64,000 nucleotides of DNA from Bombus terrestris. Taxonomy: Eukaryota; Arthropoda; Insecta; Hymenoptera; Apidae. Position 1 is the stretch's first letter. Every line of letters starts with the position of its first letter. The stretch covers positions 7,502,001 through 7,566,000 of the forward strand of contig NC_063280.1 in assembly GCF_910591885.1 (NCBI RefSeq), written 5' to 3'. The notes under the pieces were generated by a model that saw nothing but the letters and a program-made list of their open reading frames with translations, was not told the origin of the DNA and searched no databases. The position numbers and the translations under genes were made by a program. Positions 24,959 through 38,300 of this stretch are shown here, piece by piece.

Positions 24959-27900
24959 GTCACATTTTCTAAACTTTAGAGAAGAGCAAATCAAAATTGC
25001 AATAACTTTGTTACAAGATATAGACACAGAACCAAAAGAACGTTAACCATCGAGCAGAGTGAAATGTAAAATATGATTTTTGTCAAAAGTGCACTTAATA
25101 CGCTTTGATTCTGAAGTTCAGAAATAGTCTGAGGTCCAATTCTTTGTCACGCTATTGATACCAAATCTCATTTACATTCTCTCAGTTATATTTTCAGTGA
25201 TATAAACGTAATGAAAAATTGCAGAATGGAGATTAACAGAATTTGTTTGACCAAGCGTGCTTTTTACGTATCTTGAGAATTTTAAGGATTCGTGTATTTA
25301 TATGTTACGTTGTAATTGGCGTTAATAATAAGCGTTGAGACAGATTGCGTGGCAACGCGAACAACGAAATGTGCGAATACGTTCGTTACATTGTCAGCTT
25401 CTCTGGAACGAAATTTTAATGAGTCGAAATAGTCTCCAGTAAAATTCCGTCAACACTTTATCCACGTCGGAAGATGAAAGTAACGATCTTGTTCGCGATT
25501 TCTTGTCCTTTTTCTCCAAATTGCATCAACAGGATACTGTTTCGAAATTACCTAAAAAATCCTTGACGAAATTCAATTGGATTTTTAACGATCGATTACA
25601 AAAAGGTTTTCGTTCCGTTTCTTCTCGCAATATTCAACGTTCCCTTAATTATTTCGATCCTAATTTTTGCCGAAAGAGAAATTGTCTATCATGGAAATCT
25701 TTCTATGAAAAAAAAGAAGCATCAATATAAATTAATAAAAATATTTCTGTTTATTCTAAAAATAAAATTTATAAAAATTCAAAATGTTCACGCTCGTCCT
25801 TTCCAATTTTTCTTTCAACTTATTTAACGTAACGTAAATAAGATCTTAACGTGTAATTCACCACTTCCGCGATCGTCAGATTCACGAGATTTCGAACGAA
25901 GAAGGATGCTACGAATTTATTCGCGAGTTTCGTGTCGTCGAGTTATTCTCGTTCGTGCACTGCGGATATCTCTAAATGCTGGTCATTAGCGACCATAATT
26001 GGTAATCGATGCCGCTCGTCCCGTTTCGAAATTCAGTCCTGTGAAGGAAGCTTGTTCCTCGATAACCAAATGCGAATAAAAAAAGCGCCTGGAAAACCAG
26101 AGAACGATATATCGAGCGTACATGAAATTCCCAAATGGACTTGAGCGGATGGCTCTTTGTCCCCAAGAAATTAATAAGATTCCTTTATATCATATTTTAT
26201 AGTATCTTTTCAACATTAACATGGTGTTGTTTTTAACATTAAATTTTTACGATTTACTTCGTGCTCGTTTATTTTCGCATAAAGAATTAAACCTTGGCTG
26301 AATAGTTTACATAATATGATTGATTTTCGACGTTTTTTACAATTAATCGATATTTTGATTTCATCATCGTCAACGACGAAGACGTCGTTTTGCGATACAC
26401 ACGCAGTATAAAATGTCATAAGCGTGTTTAAGATCATCTTAGAAATCGTTTAAAATTCTGCTTCAATCCCAAACGTAAGTCCATTTAAGCGATTTTTTAA
26501 GAAGCTGATGTTTCATACTTATTTCAATTAATAACTCGGTGAATTCTTCTTGACACTTTAACGACAGATGATTCATAGTTTTCATTTCACTGGTACGTGG
26601 TAGACGAAAAAGTTTGTACGACCCCATAATTTTGTTTCGCAAATTAAAAAGTCCCGATCTATTAATATTAATCTAATATTATTCCAAACTATTAATAAGT
26701 TTATCGATCTTATAACTTAGAATTTCTGATCAAAACGCGTAATTATTAATCAAACTGCTAACCTTCTATCTTGCTTCATTCGTTTTATATAGATACTACG
26801 CTCTTCTTATCTATAGTTTATGAAATAGTGATAACTTAAAAGTACCTATCATTACTGCGAAACGATTTTCGAATGAAACAAAGTTAGAATTTACAATGGC
26901 AATTCGTGCTGCTCCATTACCCTCTTGCGATACCTTCTCGTAGTTTCTCCTTCTGTTTATCGATTCGCGTATTTTAGACGATCAAAATTTATATCCTACG
27001 AATTTTTAGAATGTCCTTCCTCTCGTGACTAATCCTCATTAACGTCTCAACGATCTTCAATATCATAATTATTTGAAGTAATTAAAGATATCATCAATGA
27101 AATGCAGGCTTCCGTATAATTATGTTTTTTTATCTTAATGACAGTCGACTAATTTAATTTTTTGTTATTCCCCACTTGCATTATTTTTTTCCTTTTGCAT
27201 AACAGCACCTGCATAACTTGAATAATTGAAAAATAAAGAAAAAGCTGATACGCGGACGTCTCTCTACAAGCACCTGCGTATTTTTAATGAAAAATACTGA
27301 AAATCTCGATACATCTTCTAACGTTAATTCGCATGAAAAACTTGTGGAAAAACGTCTACACATTTCTACCAATTGTAAGCACAACAAATCTTGATAGTTC
27401 TAACGCCAACTACAAAAGATATTCGATCGTAGACGTTATAACTTTCTGCGACGTATATTAAATCGAAAAATAGAAGACGAAATACAGGAGTGTACGATGA
27501 TTAGCTTCACGAACAAACAACAATAGTTGAACAGTATTTTATTAGGAAATCCATAAAATCCGGTGTCTTTAGCGATCGCGCAAAGTTACCCTCATTGATT
27601 CGAAGATCCGCGGAAGCACCGCCCTCCTTGTTCAGGGGTAGAACGCTATTACGCTACAAGTATGGTGGTCGAACGACGCAATAAAGAAGCAAAGTGGAAT
27701 CGAAGCGATCGTAAACGTTTGGGCAAATGATTCGATGTTAATTGTTCGATGAAGATATCTTTCGAACCTTCTGGCTTAGAGGGTTTAGCGGTTTCTAACG
27801 TACAGCCACTTTTCAACGCGCGTCTCGTTTGATAGGATTTACGACGCTTTTGCAGATAATCAAGCTACCTCACCCGATTATTTATAGTTCGCTTACGATC

Positions 27901-29131
27901 GTTCGTTTATTTTTATGGATTGTTACTACGTACTTCTTGCAAATCAATTCGATGTATGGATGCAAGACGCATCGTGTAACCTCGTTCGAAGAGGAGTTTT
28001 TGCTTCGGACACTTCATAGAGTCGTTGAGAAAAATAAGTAAATATGATTTGAATATTTATGAGGTTTGACCGGTGCTGCGAGTATCGAAGAAATTTTATG
28101 AACGCTGAATACGATATACGAGAGTATGAAACGATTCGAGATCGATTATTTTCGAATCTTGCTCTTTAAACAAACGATAAATGTGTCTTTCGCTTCGATC
28201 CTTCGGGAATACTTTATCTCGCTAGATATTAATTAATACCATTCTAACAATGAATTATTAACAACAATATAGATAGCGAATTGAATGCTAACTCTGTTAT
28301 TAACGATTCGAGGCGAAGTATTATAAACACAAATGCATAAATCAAAAAGTTGAGTTTCATAGTCGGACAGGCCCTGAAAACCAGCCAGTAATTTAACCAA
28401 TTTACAATAACACGACTACCTACGAGGACAAGGAGATTCTGGGGCATTTTCATGCGGACGGAGGGCTTGCACGAAACAACCCCTTGCGTCTCGAAGGCTG
28501 CTGGTAAGCGCCGCCCTCCGATCGCCCGTAGAAACCCCCACTACGTTTGGTAACATGGTGGTGGTACGAACGACCCTCGTCGATACCAAGAGGGCCACGA
28601 TAATGCCGTTTTGTTTCCCCACGAGAAAGCAAGGGCCGCGTACCACCATCGTCTCGTTTCGATTCCAACTATTCATCCCCGGTCAGTCCATCACGATCGT
28701 TATCGAGAACGTCATCGATCCAGCGATCCTGCACGATTCTCACGTGTTCGTGACAATTTTACCGCACGGACTTCTTCAACATTTCTCGATAGTGAATTTT
28801 AAACTTCATCCGGACTTTCGAGCGTTTCAACGGAAGAACTCGAGGAGCGATCGAGATCGAACACTCAGAACGCGCGATATACCGATCGCTGTGGCGAGTA
28901 AAAATTGATTGAAAATGAAAGAGATTTAGTTAAAACTCTGAAGATTAACAAATTGAAGAATTTAAGGACTCGAGTATTCGGATAAATATCCATCTTCCTT
29001 CTTTTCGTAACGAGGCACATTTTTCGTTAACATGGAAAGATCGGAGTGGTTCCACGGATTTCCAACGACCAATTGCGACTTTCGAAGCGCAGTTATGTAG
29101 TGGTGCGAGTGTTGTCGTGATTTTCTGCCAG
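24959..29131. other. Region upstream of Myrf, no supported gene
   Basis: Mostly AT-rich with short chance frames. The last part, about 28430-28870, is GC-richer, and a 117-codon ATG frame (28555-28908) and a - strand frame overlap there. Its place within 0.6 kb of the Myrf start makes promoter or 5' UTR sequence the best guess. Confidence 0.45.
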
Positions 29132-29176
29132 ACATTCCTCCGAGAGTGATCGAGTTCCCTCGAAATCGGTGCAATC

Positions 29177-29309
29177 ATGGAATTTCCATGGACCCTGCAG
29201 CACCAGACAGCCGATCCCGTTCAAAACCCACGGAACCACCATCAGCCCGAGCATCACGAGGATTCTGGAATTAATCAAGCCGGCGCTCGTCGATTATTGC
29301 CCGTTGCAG
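29177..29309 (+). CDS. Myrf: Myrf coding exon 1 (start codon; residues 1-45)
   Basis: The ATG at 29177 opens a 133-base exon encoding a His/Gln/Pro-rich leader that begins MEFPWTLQHQ and ends RRLLPVAG at a CAG|GTAATT donor. An in-frame TGA at 29147-29149 lies upstream, so the frame cannot extend further 5' in this exon. The exon ends one base into a Gly codon, exactly the phase needed by the exon at 41921, giving VAG-RGDFVGG. A good acceptor-like CAG at 29129-29131 suggests the transcribed exon may start at 29132, with a non-coding exon further upstream. The leader does not resemble the vertebrate N-terminus, so this is the least certain exon; an alternative short first exon elsewhere in the 12.6 kb intron is possible. 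Confidence 0.7.
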
Positions 29310-32300
29310 GTAATTTCGACTGGTGGAAAAATGTGAAAAAATATCCGCGAGTAAATCGAGGCCGGCAGAACCGGTAGTTTAAATTTGGGAAAAATTTCTT
29401 GGAAACGGGAACACGTCGCTCGACCGGTTATTAAATATCAGAGCAGGTGGCAACGGGTATTATGCTTTTCCATTTTAGAATGGCGGTTTGTTGACTTTAG
29501 AGTCGCGTTACCGCTACGAAGGAATATTTCGAATTTCAAATGGTTCGAATGGAATAGCCTGTTAGATCCAGCAGAAGATATAATCGTTAAGATAAGTAAT
29601 ATTTTAATATGTTCGACATTTTGATATCGCGTCGAACAACATTTTACGAAGACGATAAGAAAATTAAATAAGAGGAGAATTTTAACAAGATAATATTTAA
29701 AACCCGCTGGTTTGCATGAAATGGGAAACGTGATTTTCCGTGTTCTTCCCCTCTAGTTTTCATGTTGTGACGTGGTATTTTATTCTTGCCTTATGTTTTA
29801 TTTGTTTTCGTGTATTTTTTTTTTATAAGACAGGTGAGTTTTATGATGTTCATTGTTGTAACTTCCTGTTAAATCACGGTTTTACGAGATCGTCGTATTG
29901 TTTGCACGTATCGCGTTATGTAACCACGTCGAATGTCTCATCGAGTTTCGTACCAAATCGAATGGCAAACTTCGGTAGTCACGGTGCGTTTTGGTGAAGC
30001 ATGCTCTTATGCCATTTACCATATTTCTTTTTTTTCTTTGCCGATAGAAACGAAAGCGGTGTAATGTTCCTTTTGGAAGTCTTCCTCGACCTATTAAGAT
30101 ATTCATTATTGTTAAATAACCAACTATTATTAATTGACATACGCAAGAAACGTGATTAAAATAAAAGGTATTTTGTGGAACGACGCATTTTAAAAGCTGG
30201 CAACTATCGAGCAAATAAAAGATATCACTATGGACTTTGGAATCGTTCGAATAAATCTTGGATATCGAGTTAATTCAGCTTTTCCAATTAACGGGTTAAA
30301 AATGCATACAATACGATTTCATTTGTAATAAACAGTCGTTCAAGGAAGCAAACGAACTTTTATATCAATCTGATATTAAAATCTTCGAATGCAGCTCGTG
30401 CTAGACAATGGTTTGCTCTCGTGAATCTGATTAGAAATCGTAAATAAAAGGAATCATAAAAGCGTGAATTGAATGTAACAATGATACATACAGGTTAAAA
30501 AGAAAGGTAATTAGGGAATTGAAGTAATTATTTATGTCGTAAGTTTATCATTAAATGCATATAAAATAGCGTAATTGTAATTGTGTTCGTGTTTTCCATT
30601 AGTCAAAGTCGGTTCTAGAGGGACCAACTATACCGTAGCGAAACAATGGAGAAACGTGCGACTGCGACTTTCTCCGATTATTAATGAAACGCTTTTTATT
30701 GTTATCGTAATGGCGATCCATAGATCCGTGCGCTTTGGCTATCTTCGTTCGCCGGAAACTTCCAGGAAGTAATATCGCTCGAAGTCACTGAAAATGAATT
30801 GTAACATGCAATAGTCGTTTTCTAACCAATAATACCGGTAATAGCGGAAGAGTAATATTTTTCTATCGAATCCAACGATTTGTACCATGAAGTCGTTAAT
30901 TTACATTTCTTATTTCGACTCGAGTGATTTCCAAGTTATTTAAAAAAAAAAAAAAAAAAGGAAAAAACGAGAGAAATTGCACGTACAATTCGGGCAACTG
31001 GAATTAATTTGCTTTTCGCTTCATATTACGCTCGATAACATTGCGCCCATAAAACAAGGAAATAAAAGAATCCACCTAAAAGAGAAACTATACGTTAATT
31101 TATAAAAGTGCCGTTTCATCGCGGGATGAAAGGAACGTTATCTTGCTAACGAATCATCGTAATTCCTTCTAAATCTCTCTCGCGGTTCTAAGAGCCTAAA
31201 TTAACACTTCGATTTAGATTCAACAACCTTCCCATTTATAACGAAGCGAAAGAAGAGATCATTCAGAGGAAGGAAAATAAAGTAACATCTCGCGTACCGT
31301 TACTATAAAACTCTATCATTATACATCTATGAATAGACATACGGTTTAACGAGTTCAATTCAACGGTTATTCGACAAAAAGCATCGACACAGAGATTCCA
31401 TTATGTAAGATTATTTTAACAAGTTTCGCAAGTTCACAGTTACGCGATGTTTATTTCATAGCCAACTGCATACTCCGGTAATTTACTCCTTGCGAACTTT
31501 ATCCAAAAATGTCACTCGACATTCTCTTTCTAATTAAATAATTGTTCGACGAAACTCTCAGAATAGATATTCTATTATACAAAGTTGCATAATTTTTGCT
31601 TTGCAACTACATCACGTTCATTCGATATCTTTATATACTAATTACACTTAGGTTTCATCGACGTCATCCTGAATTACCATTTATAAACCTCTCTAATCGC
31701 CACGTCATGTTCTTTCTTCAATTAAACAGCTACTCGATAAGAGTCCTCAGCGCAGAGACTCCACTGCACAAAATTGTATAATTTTCGCTAATTTACAGCT
31801 ACACAACGTTTATTCGATGTTTCTGCACAATAGTCGAGTGACCAAACCGAGGATCCATCGACGTCATCCTGAGTTATCTCCCGTGGACCTTTCTAGTCGT
31901 CACGTCATGTTCCTTCTCCAATTAAACAGCTACTCGATAAAAGTCCTCGGCGCAGAGATTCCGTCGCACGAAATTATAGAATTTTCGCGAATTACAGTTA
32001 TACGATGTTTATTCGGTACACTGATCGGGCGACGAAGCTTAGGATGCATCGATGTCTCGGTAAATTAGCCCTCGTGAACCCCAGTTAATAGCCACGTGAC
32101 GTTCTTTCGACACCTATTATCGAGCATCGAACTAAACGTGCGCCGCGTTTATCCGGTGAAAATCGCTGGGATTGCATGCCCTCGTGGGGTTCAACACCTG
32201 TCGGTGGCCGGTTCATCCCTCCGTGACCCTGTAATTGCCGTGAAAAAAGTTGCGTCGAAGCTTGCGTTCCCCGATCGTTTAAGCGGTAACACAGTGAGTT

Positions 32301-35300
32301 CGGCAGCTGCCCCGGCGATTAAGGGGGTGAAATCGTCGATTCGGCTCGATTAACTTCCTCCGTTTAAGCGTTCTTCCGGTTCTGCAAGCGGCTACGAGTA
32401 TCACAGGCCGAGTATCACGGGTCAGTTGGTTGAGAAGCGATTCCGTGGAAAATTAGTTCCAGCGACAGGTGATCCTGGTAATTTCGATAACTCAACAAAC
32501 GCAGTGGATCTCGTAATTCTACCATTGCAATTTCTACAATATTTTAATCGAAGGAATCCAAAATATTCGCAGTTTTTTGCTGCGAGAGATTAAAAATTAT
32601 AGGAAACATTCCGCTGAAGAAAATCGAAGAGTCTCTGTTACAAGTTTGGATATTTTTTCGCGAAAAGAACGACAATGTTCTAGTCAGGCTCTTTCGTTGC
32701 ACATCTAAAAACTATTAGAAAGTCCCTAGCTTGTTCTTTTGTTAAATACTTGTAGGAAATTTTTATGTAAAATAAAAAGAGCCAGAGGAAGTATTTTATT
32801 AGACGATATCTCGAATATTAGAAAAGAAAAAAAAAGAACGTTCCGTCTGAGAGAACATTTTAGTACTCCGTAGGTTATATTTTATTCGGATCATTGACGT
32901 GAATTTTTGTTGCAGGTAATTAGTATGATTATCAGTTTCGTAGACAGCGGACGAACTTTTTACGATGCCGAACGAAAGTGAGCTAATTTTCATAGAGGCG
33001 ACACGGCTCGAACAGTTTACAGCGCATTTCTATTTGCTCTGTCGGAGAAAGTCGACGGTGTCGGGGCTTATGCACGAATCGTTTTGCATAGTTTCGGGCT
33101 CGATCGATCGAACCGGACGAGAGTCTGTCCATTTTTATGCCCGACGAGTCGCAATTAAAATCGTGTCTTTTCTATTCTTGAACCCTGCAGGTTATTGACC
33201 AACAGAAGCATTTACATATGAAACTTCCTGCTTTGCGTCACACCGAATAAAAATAAAATGCTCGAACGAACCATACTTTCGTTCTTATTCTCACCTTCGT
33301 GTTTGTTAAAGTCTCTTGAATGCAAAGTTACGAGAAATCTATCAAGCAAGAAGAGAAGGAGTAGTTTCAAGGAAGAAACTATCTTTCTATCTATAACGTT
33401 GCTTAACATCATGGTGGCCGATAACACCATTATCTATTTATATATTTCCTTAATTGCTTATTATATCTAGCTTTTTACTTGTAATCCGAATATTCGTAGT
33501 TATCGAATTTCTCTAAAAACACGACAAAGAATTTCGTTAATTCTTGAGATACGAGCGACCCTCGCAGTGTTACTCCACTTTCTTTTAATCATTTTCGATT
33601 CAATTTATACCGTTCTCAACGTGGAAAAATATCGAAACAAAATTCTTGTCGACACGCACGATTCCTGGCTTCCATTTCACGTCAAAGATCTTGTCGGTTA
33701 AAACGAGGTATAAAAATTCGACGATTACACCCGGATTAATATAATAAATTGTCTTCTGTTGATTTCACTTACAAACGTACGCCTCCTACAACCATTATTT
33801 TCACATACTGCCTCTTGATCGTTACGCAACATTTCAGTGTGTTTCTGAGGGATGTGCATCTGCTTTTTCTTATCGTGCAACAGCACAGTTTAAAACACAA
33901 TTAATCGATATTGCTGGAAGCGGGAATAATAAATTTTCGTGGTAAATCCTGTTTCACGACACGAAAGCTACACGTGCAAATGATTACGTCGTCGGTATGG
34001 AACACGTGTCGCCTTCGGCAATATCAAATCTCACGTATATACACCGCCACGTGTCGATTACATCTCGTTCGTGAACGCGCTTAAATTTTACCGCTTTTAT
34101 CCGACGCAAGAATTTTCTGCGCGCGATTAGTTCTCGTTTCGTGATCACCGAGCAATCATTGCTACCAGCACTGACGCAAATGCACAGATAAGAGGTATAA
34201 CGACGTCGCGTTTTAGATACGTTACACCTATCGAGAATATCAAGTAAGTTTGCGGTTCTTTAACTGTCATTAAATGCCTCTGACCGAGTGTTTACAATTT
34301 TCGAAATTACGATCGCGCTCGAATGCTCAACTCATCGTCGAACAGGTTTTCTTGAAATATTCGTAAAATGTTGGAAATTCTGTAAATGAACGTAATGAAA
34401 AAATTTGTCAGAGTTGGTGAGTTTATTTGAAAATTCATTTTTCAATTCTTACTATGCTTGTTAAATGAACATATTTAACAAATCAGCTAGTTTTCATCCT
34501 TTGACGCGTTTTAAAGATATTTTATCGGATGGAACATCTCGTTTGTAGCGTTCTGAATTTTTGCCCATTGTTAAAAGTTAAACACGTGCTGGAAGAATAC
34601 ACCCTTGACCTAGAAAACGGTAGCCGTGAACGTTTCGACAAGATCGATGTTCGATTGGAAAAGATGGAATTCGAGATCGTTGAGTCAAGGTTGCCCGTTG
34701 GTCCATCGAAACGTGAATTCGAGCTTGTTCGCGCACGAACTTACGTAAACACGTAACACTGTTAATGGCATCCACGTTAATTACATTGTTTGCACGTGGA
34801 ACGAGCTTCAATTCGGATGATTTCGTGGAGTTGCGATGGTCAGAACGATAAGAACTTCCGTTTGCTTCCGAAACTACGATTCCGCTTTCCATTACTTCAC
34901 ATGGAATTGTTGGACAACGTTGAAAATTCTTCGAGAGATTAATTAAAGAATTATTGATCAAAGAATTCGATGAATTAAAACGACAGAAAAATTCAGACCG
35001 ATTCTCCACTGTCGACTAAACGAATTATTCTTTCTGTTCTGTAAAAACATCGAGCAGCTAACAGAGACAAAATAGAATACTTTTTTGAGAATAAATCTCC
35101 ACGAGTTCCGATTCAGATCGATCACGTACGAAGCTTGGTTAATTAAAGAGGCGTAGGAAATTCAATTCGATTCGCGATCGCCCTAATAATATTTTTCGCT
35201 CGTTTCTGGAAAAGTGGCGAACGGAAAATGTTGGTAAGGTCCGAGGAACGATCTTTAATAATACAGCGATTTTTACCTTTTAAGCCGGCCGATTTAATGT

Positions 35301-38300
35301 ATAATCACCGCTGTTTCGAGTCGCCTAACGACTTCCTCTTGCTTTGTTCCTAATAACAATGTAATTATTACGCAAAAGGCAGAAACTCGGTGAAACTCCG
35401 AACTTGCCCGATGGTGTACACGCCGCCATTGGCGCTCACCGTGGAAAAAAGACAATCTTTTTTTCTTATCTTAGAAAGTTATTCATCCTGCCACGACGAT
35501 TTTGCGCGGACAATGAAATTGTCCCGCGGACAAACGCGAACGTCCGTCTTCGTTTCTCACTTTCGCATCCCGTCTTCTCCTACCTTCTCTTCGCTTCTGC
35601 CTCTAGTTGAATCGAAAAATATTCTGCTCACAATTTCACGAACGCTTTTTTCCTTTTTCTTCGGCTTCCTGTCCATTCTAAATATAACCTGTTCGTTTCT
35701 ATGCTTTTTTCTATCCTCTACTCTCTCGAAATAAATTAATGGGACTTTAAGAAGAGACGAAAAGCTAGATCATTAACAGTTTAATTTACTTTTCGGTATA
35801 CCTTGGTGTAACTGAAGAAAAAAAAAAGAAGAAAAGAGAAAAAAAAGAAGGCAGTCGATGGACCGTGAGGTCTTTACGTATCGAAAACGCAAAATTGAGC
35901 ATAGAACGGTTATTACGTAGTTCAGTGTGACTTACTGCGTAAAAATGAGAATATATTTTCTCAGTTGGATTCGCTTAACGTTGAGAAACTGAAAAACACC
36001 GAGACCCAAGCAGTTAAAGTGGCAAAAGGAAAGCCAAGTTATCAAGAATGGCTATAACACAGTGTGAGAACGTATAAAATATCTAAAGTAGAATACTCGT
36101 TATAATCTTTTTGATGGATAAAATCTAGGTCAAGTTTCATATTCCCACGTCCAGAAAAATGTCAATTCGCATTTACAGATCCGCGGATCGACAATCGACT
36201 CATGTAGAATCGCCGCGCTTTAGATTCTCGCGTTTCAAAGATTATTGAAAAAATGTAATATTTCCATTGTTCTACCGCGTGGTTGTGGATTGTGCGGCAA
36301 AAATCACAGTTGTTTACCTATACATATACACGGCCGGTTGTCGTAATAATATTCAGATTTAAGTCCATCTTGCTGCAGCCCAGGGGCGGTGTTTGGTCGA
36401 TACTTCGAGGAGGGATTGGTTGGCAACGACCCAACCACCGGTATAATTCAACCCTCGGATTTCTGTCGCGTATATTATATTGGCTTCAGCCTATATTCCT
36501 CCCCCAGCGATTACTTGGCTGACCGTTTCAAAATGGTGAACGCCTCTTACGTGGAAATTTTCGATTCGTTCTCTTCCTTACAACGACGATAAATGGAATT
36601 ATCATCGTCGAGTAAGCAGAATTATATTTGGTGAATTTTTACTTGAAACGCGTACAGTCGCAGTCATGTGCCATGTACGTAGAGTATCGTTTAATTTATA
36701 TTATTACGACACTTAGAGTAATTATCAGAGTGCGGATTTTTCTGTACATGAAAAGTCTCTCTCGATATAATTTCGATGATTCTTTCGTTCCTCTTCAACT
36801 TTTTCACGAAATTGCTTCGCAACTAGTTCGCTTTGCTCCGACAGAACGTGTATAAACGAAGTACGTAACACCGTGGACTTTTTTTCTGCATCTGTCAAAT
36901 TTTTCGAAACTTTCGTTCCACCCGTTGTAAACTATAACTGTTAAACTTATTTCGCTGTTTTTTTTTGTAATTACACGATAGCGTTACTCTTGCTACGGGG
37001 AATGGAATTTCCAAGATATCGTAACTCTGATCTGTAATGAGAGATTTTTCCGCAAGCGAATAAATAAATAAATAATTAAAAAAATTAGAATCTAGACGTT
37101 TGCTTTGCATACTAAATATCACAACTGTCTGGCGTTGATATTAACGTTGATTCGTTTGTGGGAAACTTAACATCGCAAACGTGCACAGAATGCGTATACA
37201 AAAATATGTAAAACATGGAAAAACGTAATATTTGTTATGATACTCGGTAGATGAAATAAACTACATACGTTGCATTCTTCGGCTCGTGCTCTTAAAAGTA
37301 TAAATTTCCATGAACATCCGCAGCTTAATCATAACAAATATACTAAACTTTGCGATATTTCATATATGTTCGCGTGTTTTGTGAATTCCATGCATCCTTC
37401 GACCTCCAAATTTTTCACCAACGCGCAAATATCCAGAGTCCGATAATTATCGATAATTCGGAAGCTTGGCGATCGTCGAAGAACAGTTGCCCGCTTAAAA
37501 TTCCCGATTCGTTCGCCCCGCTATATCGGGACTAAATTCCCGAAAATGTGTAACGCGATTATGCAAAGCGATCGATGTACTTTTAGACGGCGTTCTTTTT
37601 ATAGTAGAAGAGCCAATTACGATTTTTCTCACGCGTTTCCGTCCCCGCACGTTCTTTCACCTTCGACGACGATCACCTAGGATTTTCCTAAAGAGCCAAC
37701 CAAATAAGAAAAAAGAAGATAAAGACGGGACGAGGAGAAACTGGAACATACGCGAATTTCCATATTACAAAACGTCAGTCTGTTTGAGCAGCTTCTAATT
37801 TCCTCCCGTTTCGCTCCAATTCCCTCGTATTCTTTTCTTATTCTTTCTCTTTATTTATATCGTAACGTAGAAACAGCGCGGAGTTATTTAAAAGGATAAT
37901 AAGACACACGGAATAGTTTCGTCATGTACGACGATAATTTATTATCTGCATTGGAAATATGCAAATAAGGCAGTTTAGAACACGTTGTCGCGGATTCTCG
38001 ATCGATTACGACAGGTTTCTCTTCAATCGAATTCCACCACCGTTTCTGGATGCGGTGCTTTCGAAACGTTTCGAGGAAGAGGTAGCCAGAAACTGTTATG
38101 CGGCTGCCCGTAAACAGGTTCGCATGAAAACGTAAACTCGTTTTAATGTCCGCCTTAACGCGTGTCCTTGTTCCGTCTTTGCATTTTTATAGGCGTCGCG
38201 AGACATACAGCTGTACTAGCGCGCCGATGCAATTCCTCGAATCTCTGCTCCAACGAACAAAGAAGAAGAATAATTCCATCGATACTTCGCTGCACCAGAG

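Noticed and set aside
31596..32068. Two short proteins sharing HRRHPEL and LQLNSYSI
   Set aside because: They resemble each other because the DNA is a tandem repeat; substitutions are mostly amino acid altering, so no coding constraint.
34578..35009. 143-codon open frame, - strand, overlapped by a 75-codon + frame at 34529-34756
   Set aside because: No family resemblance, and both strands are open, which points to chance composition.
36389..36592. 67-codon frame in a GC-richer patch of Myrf intron 1
   Set aside because: Starts at GTG and resembles no known protein; another frame is open across the same patch. It may be a regulatory patch.
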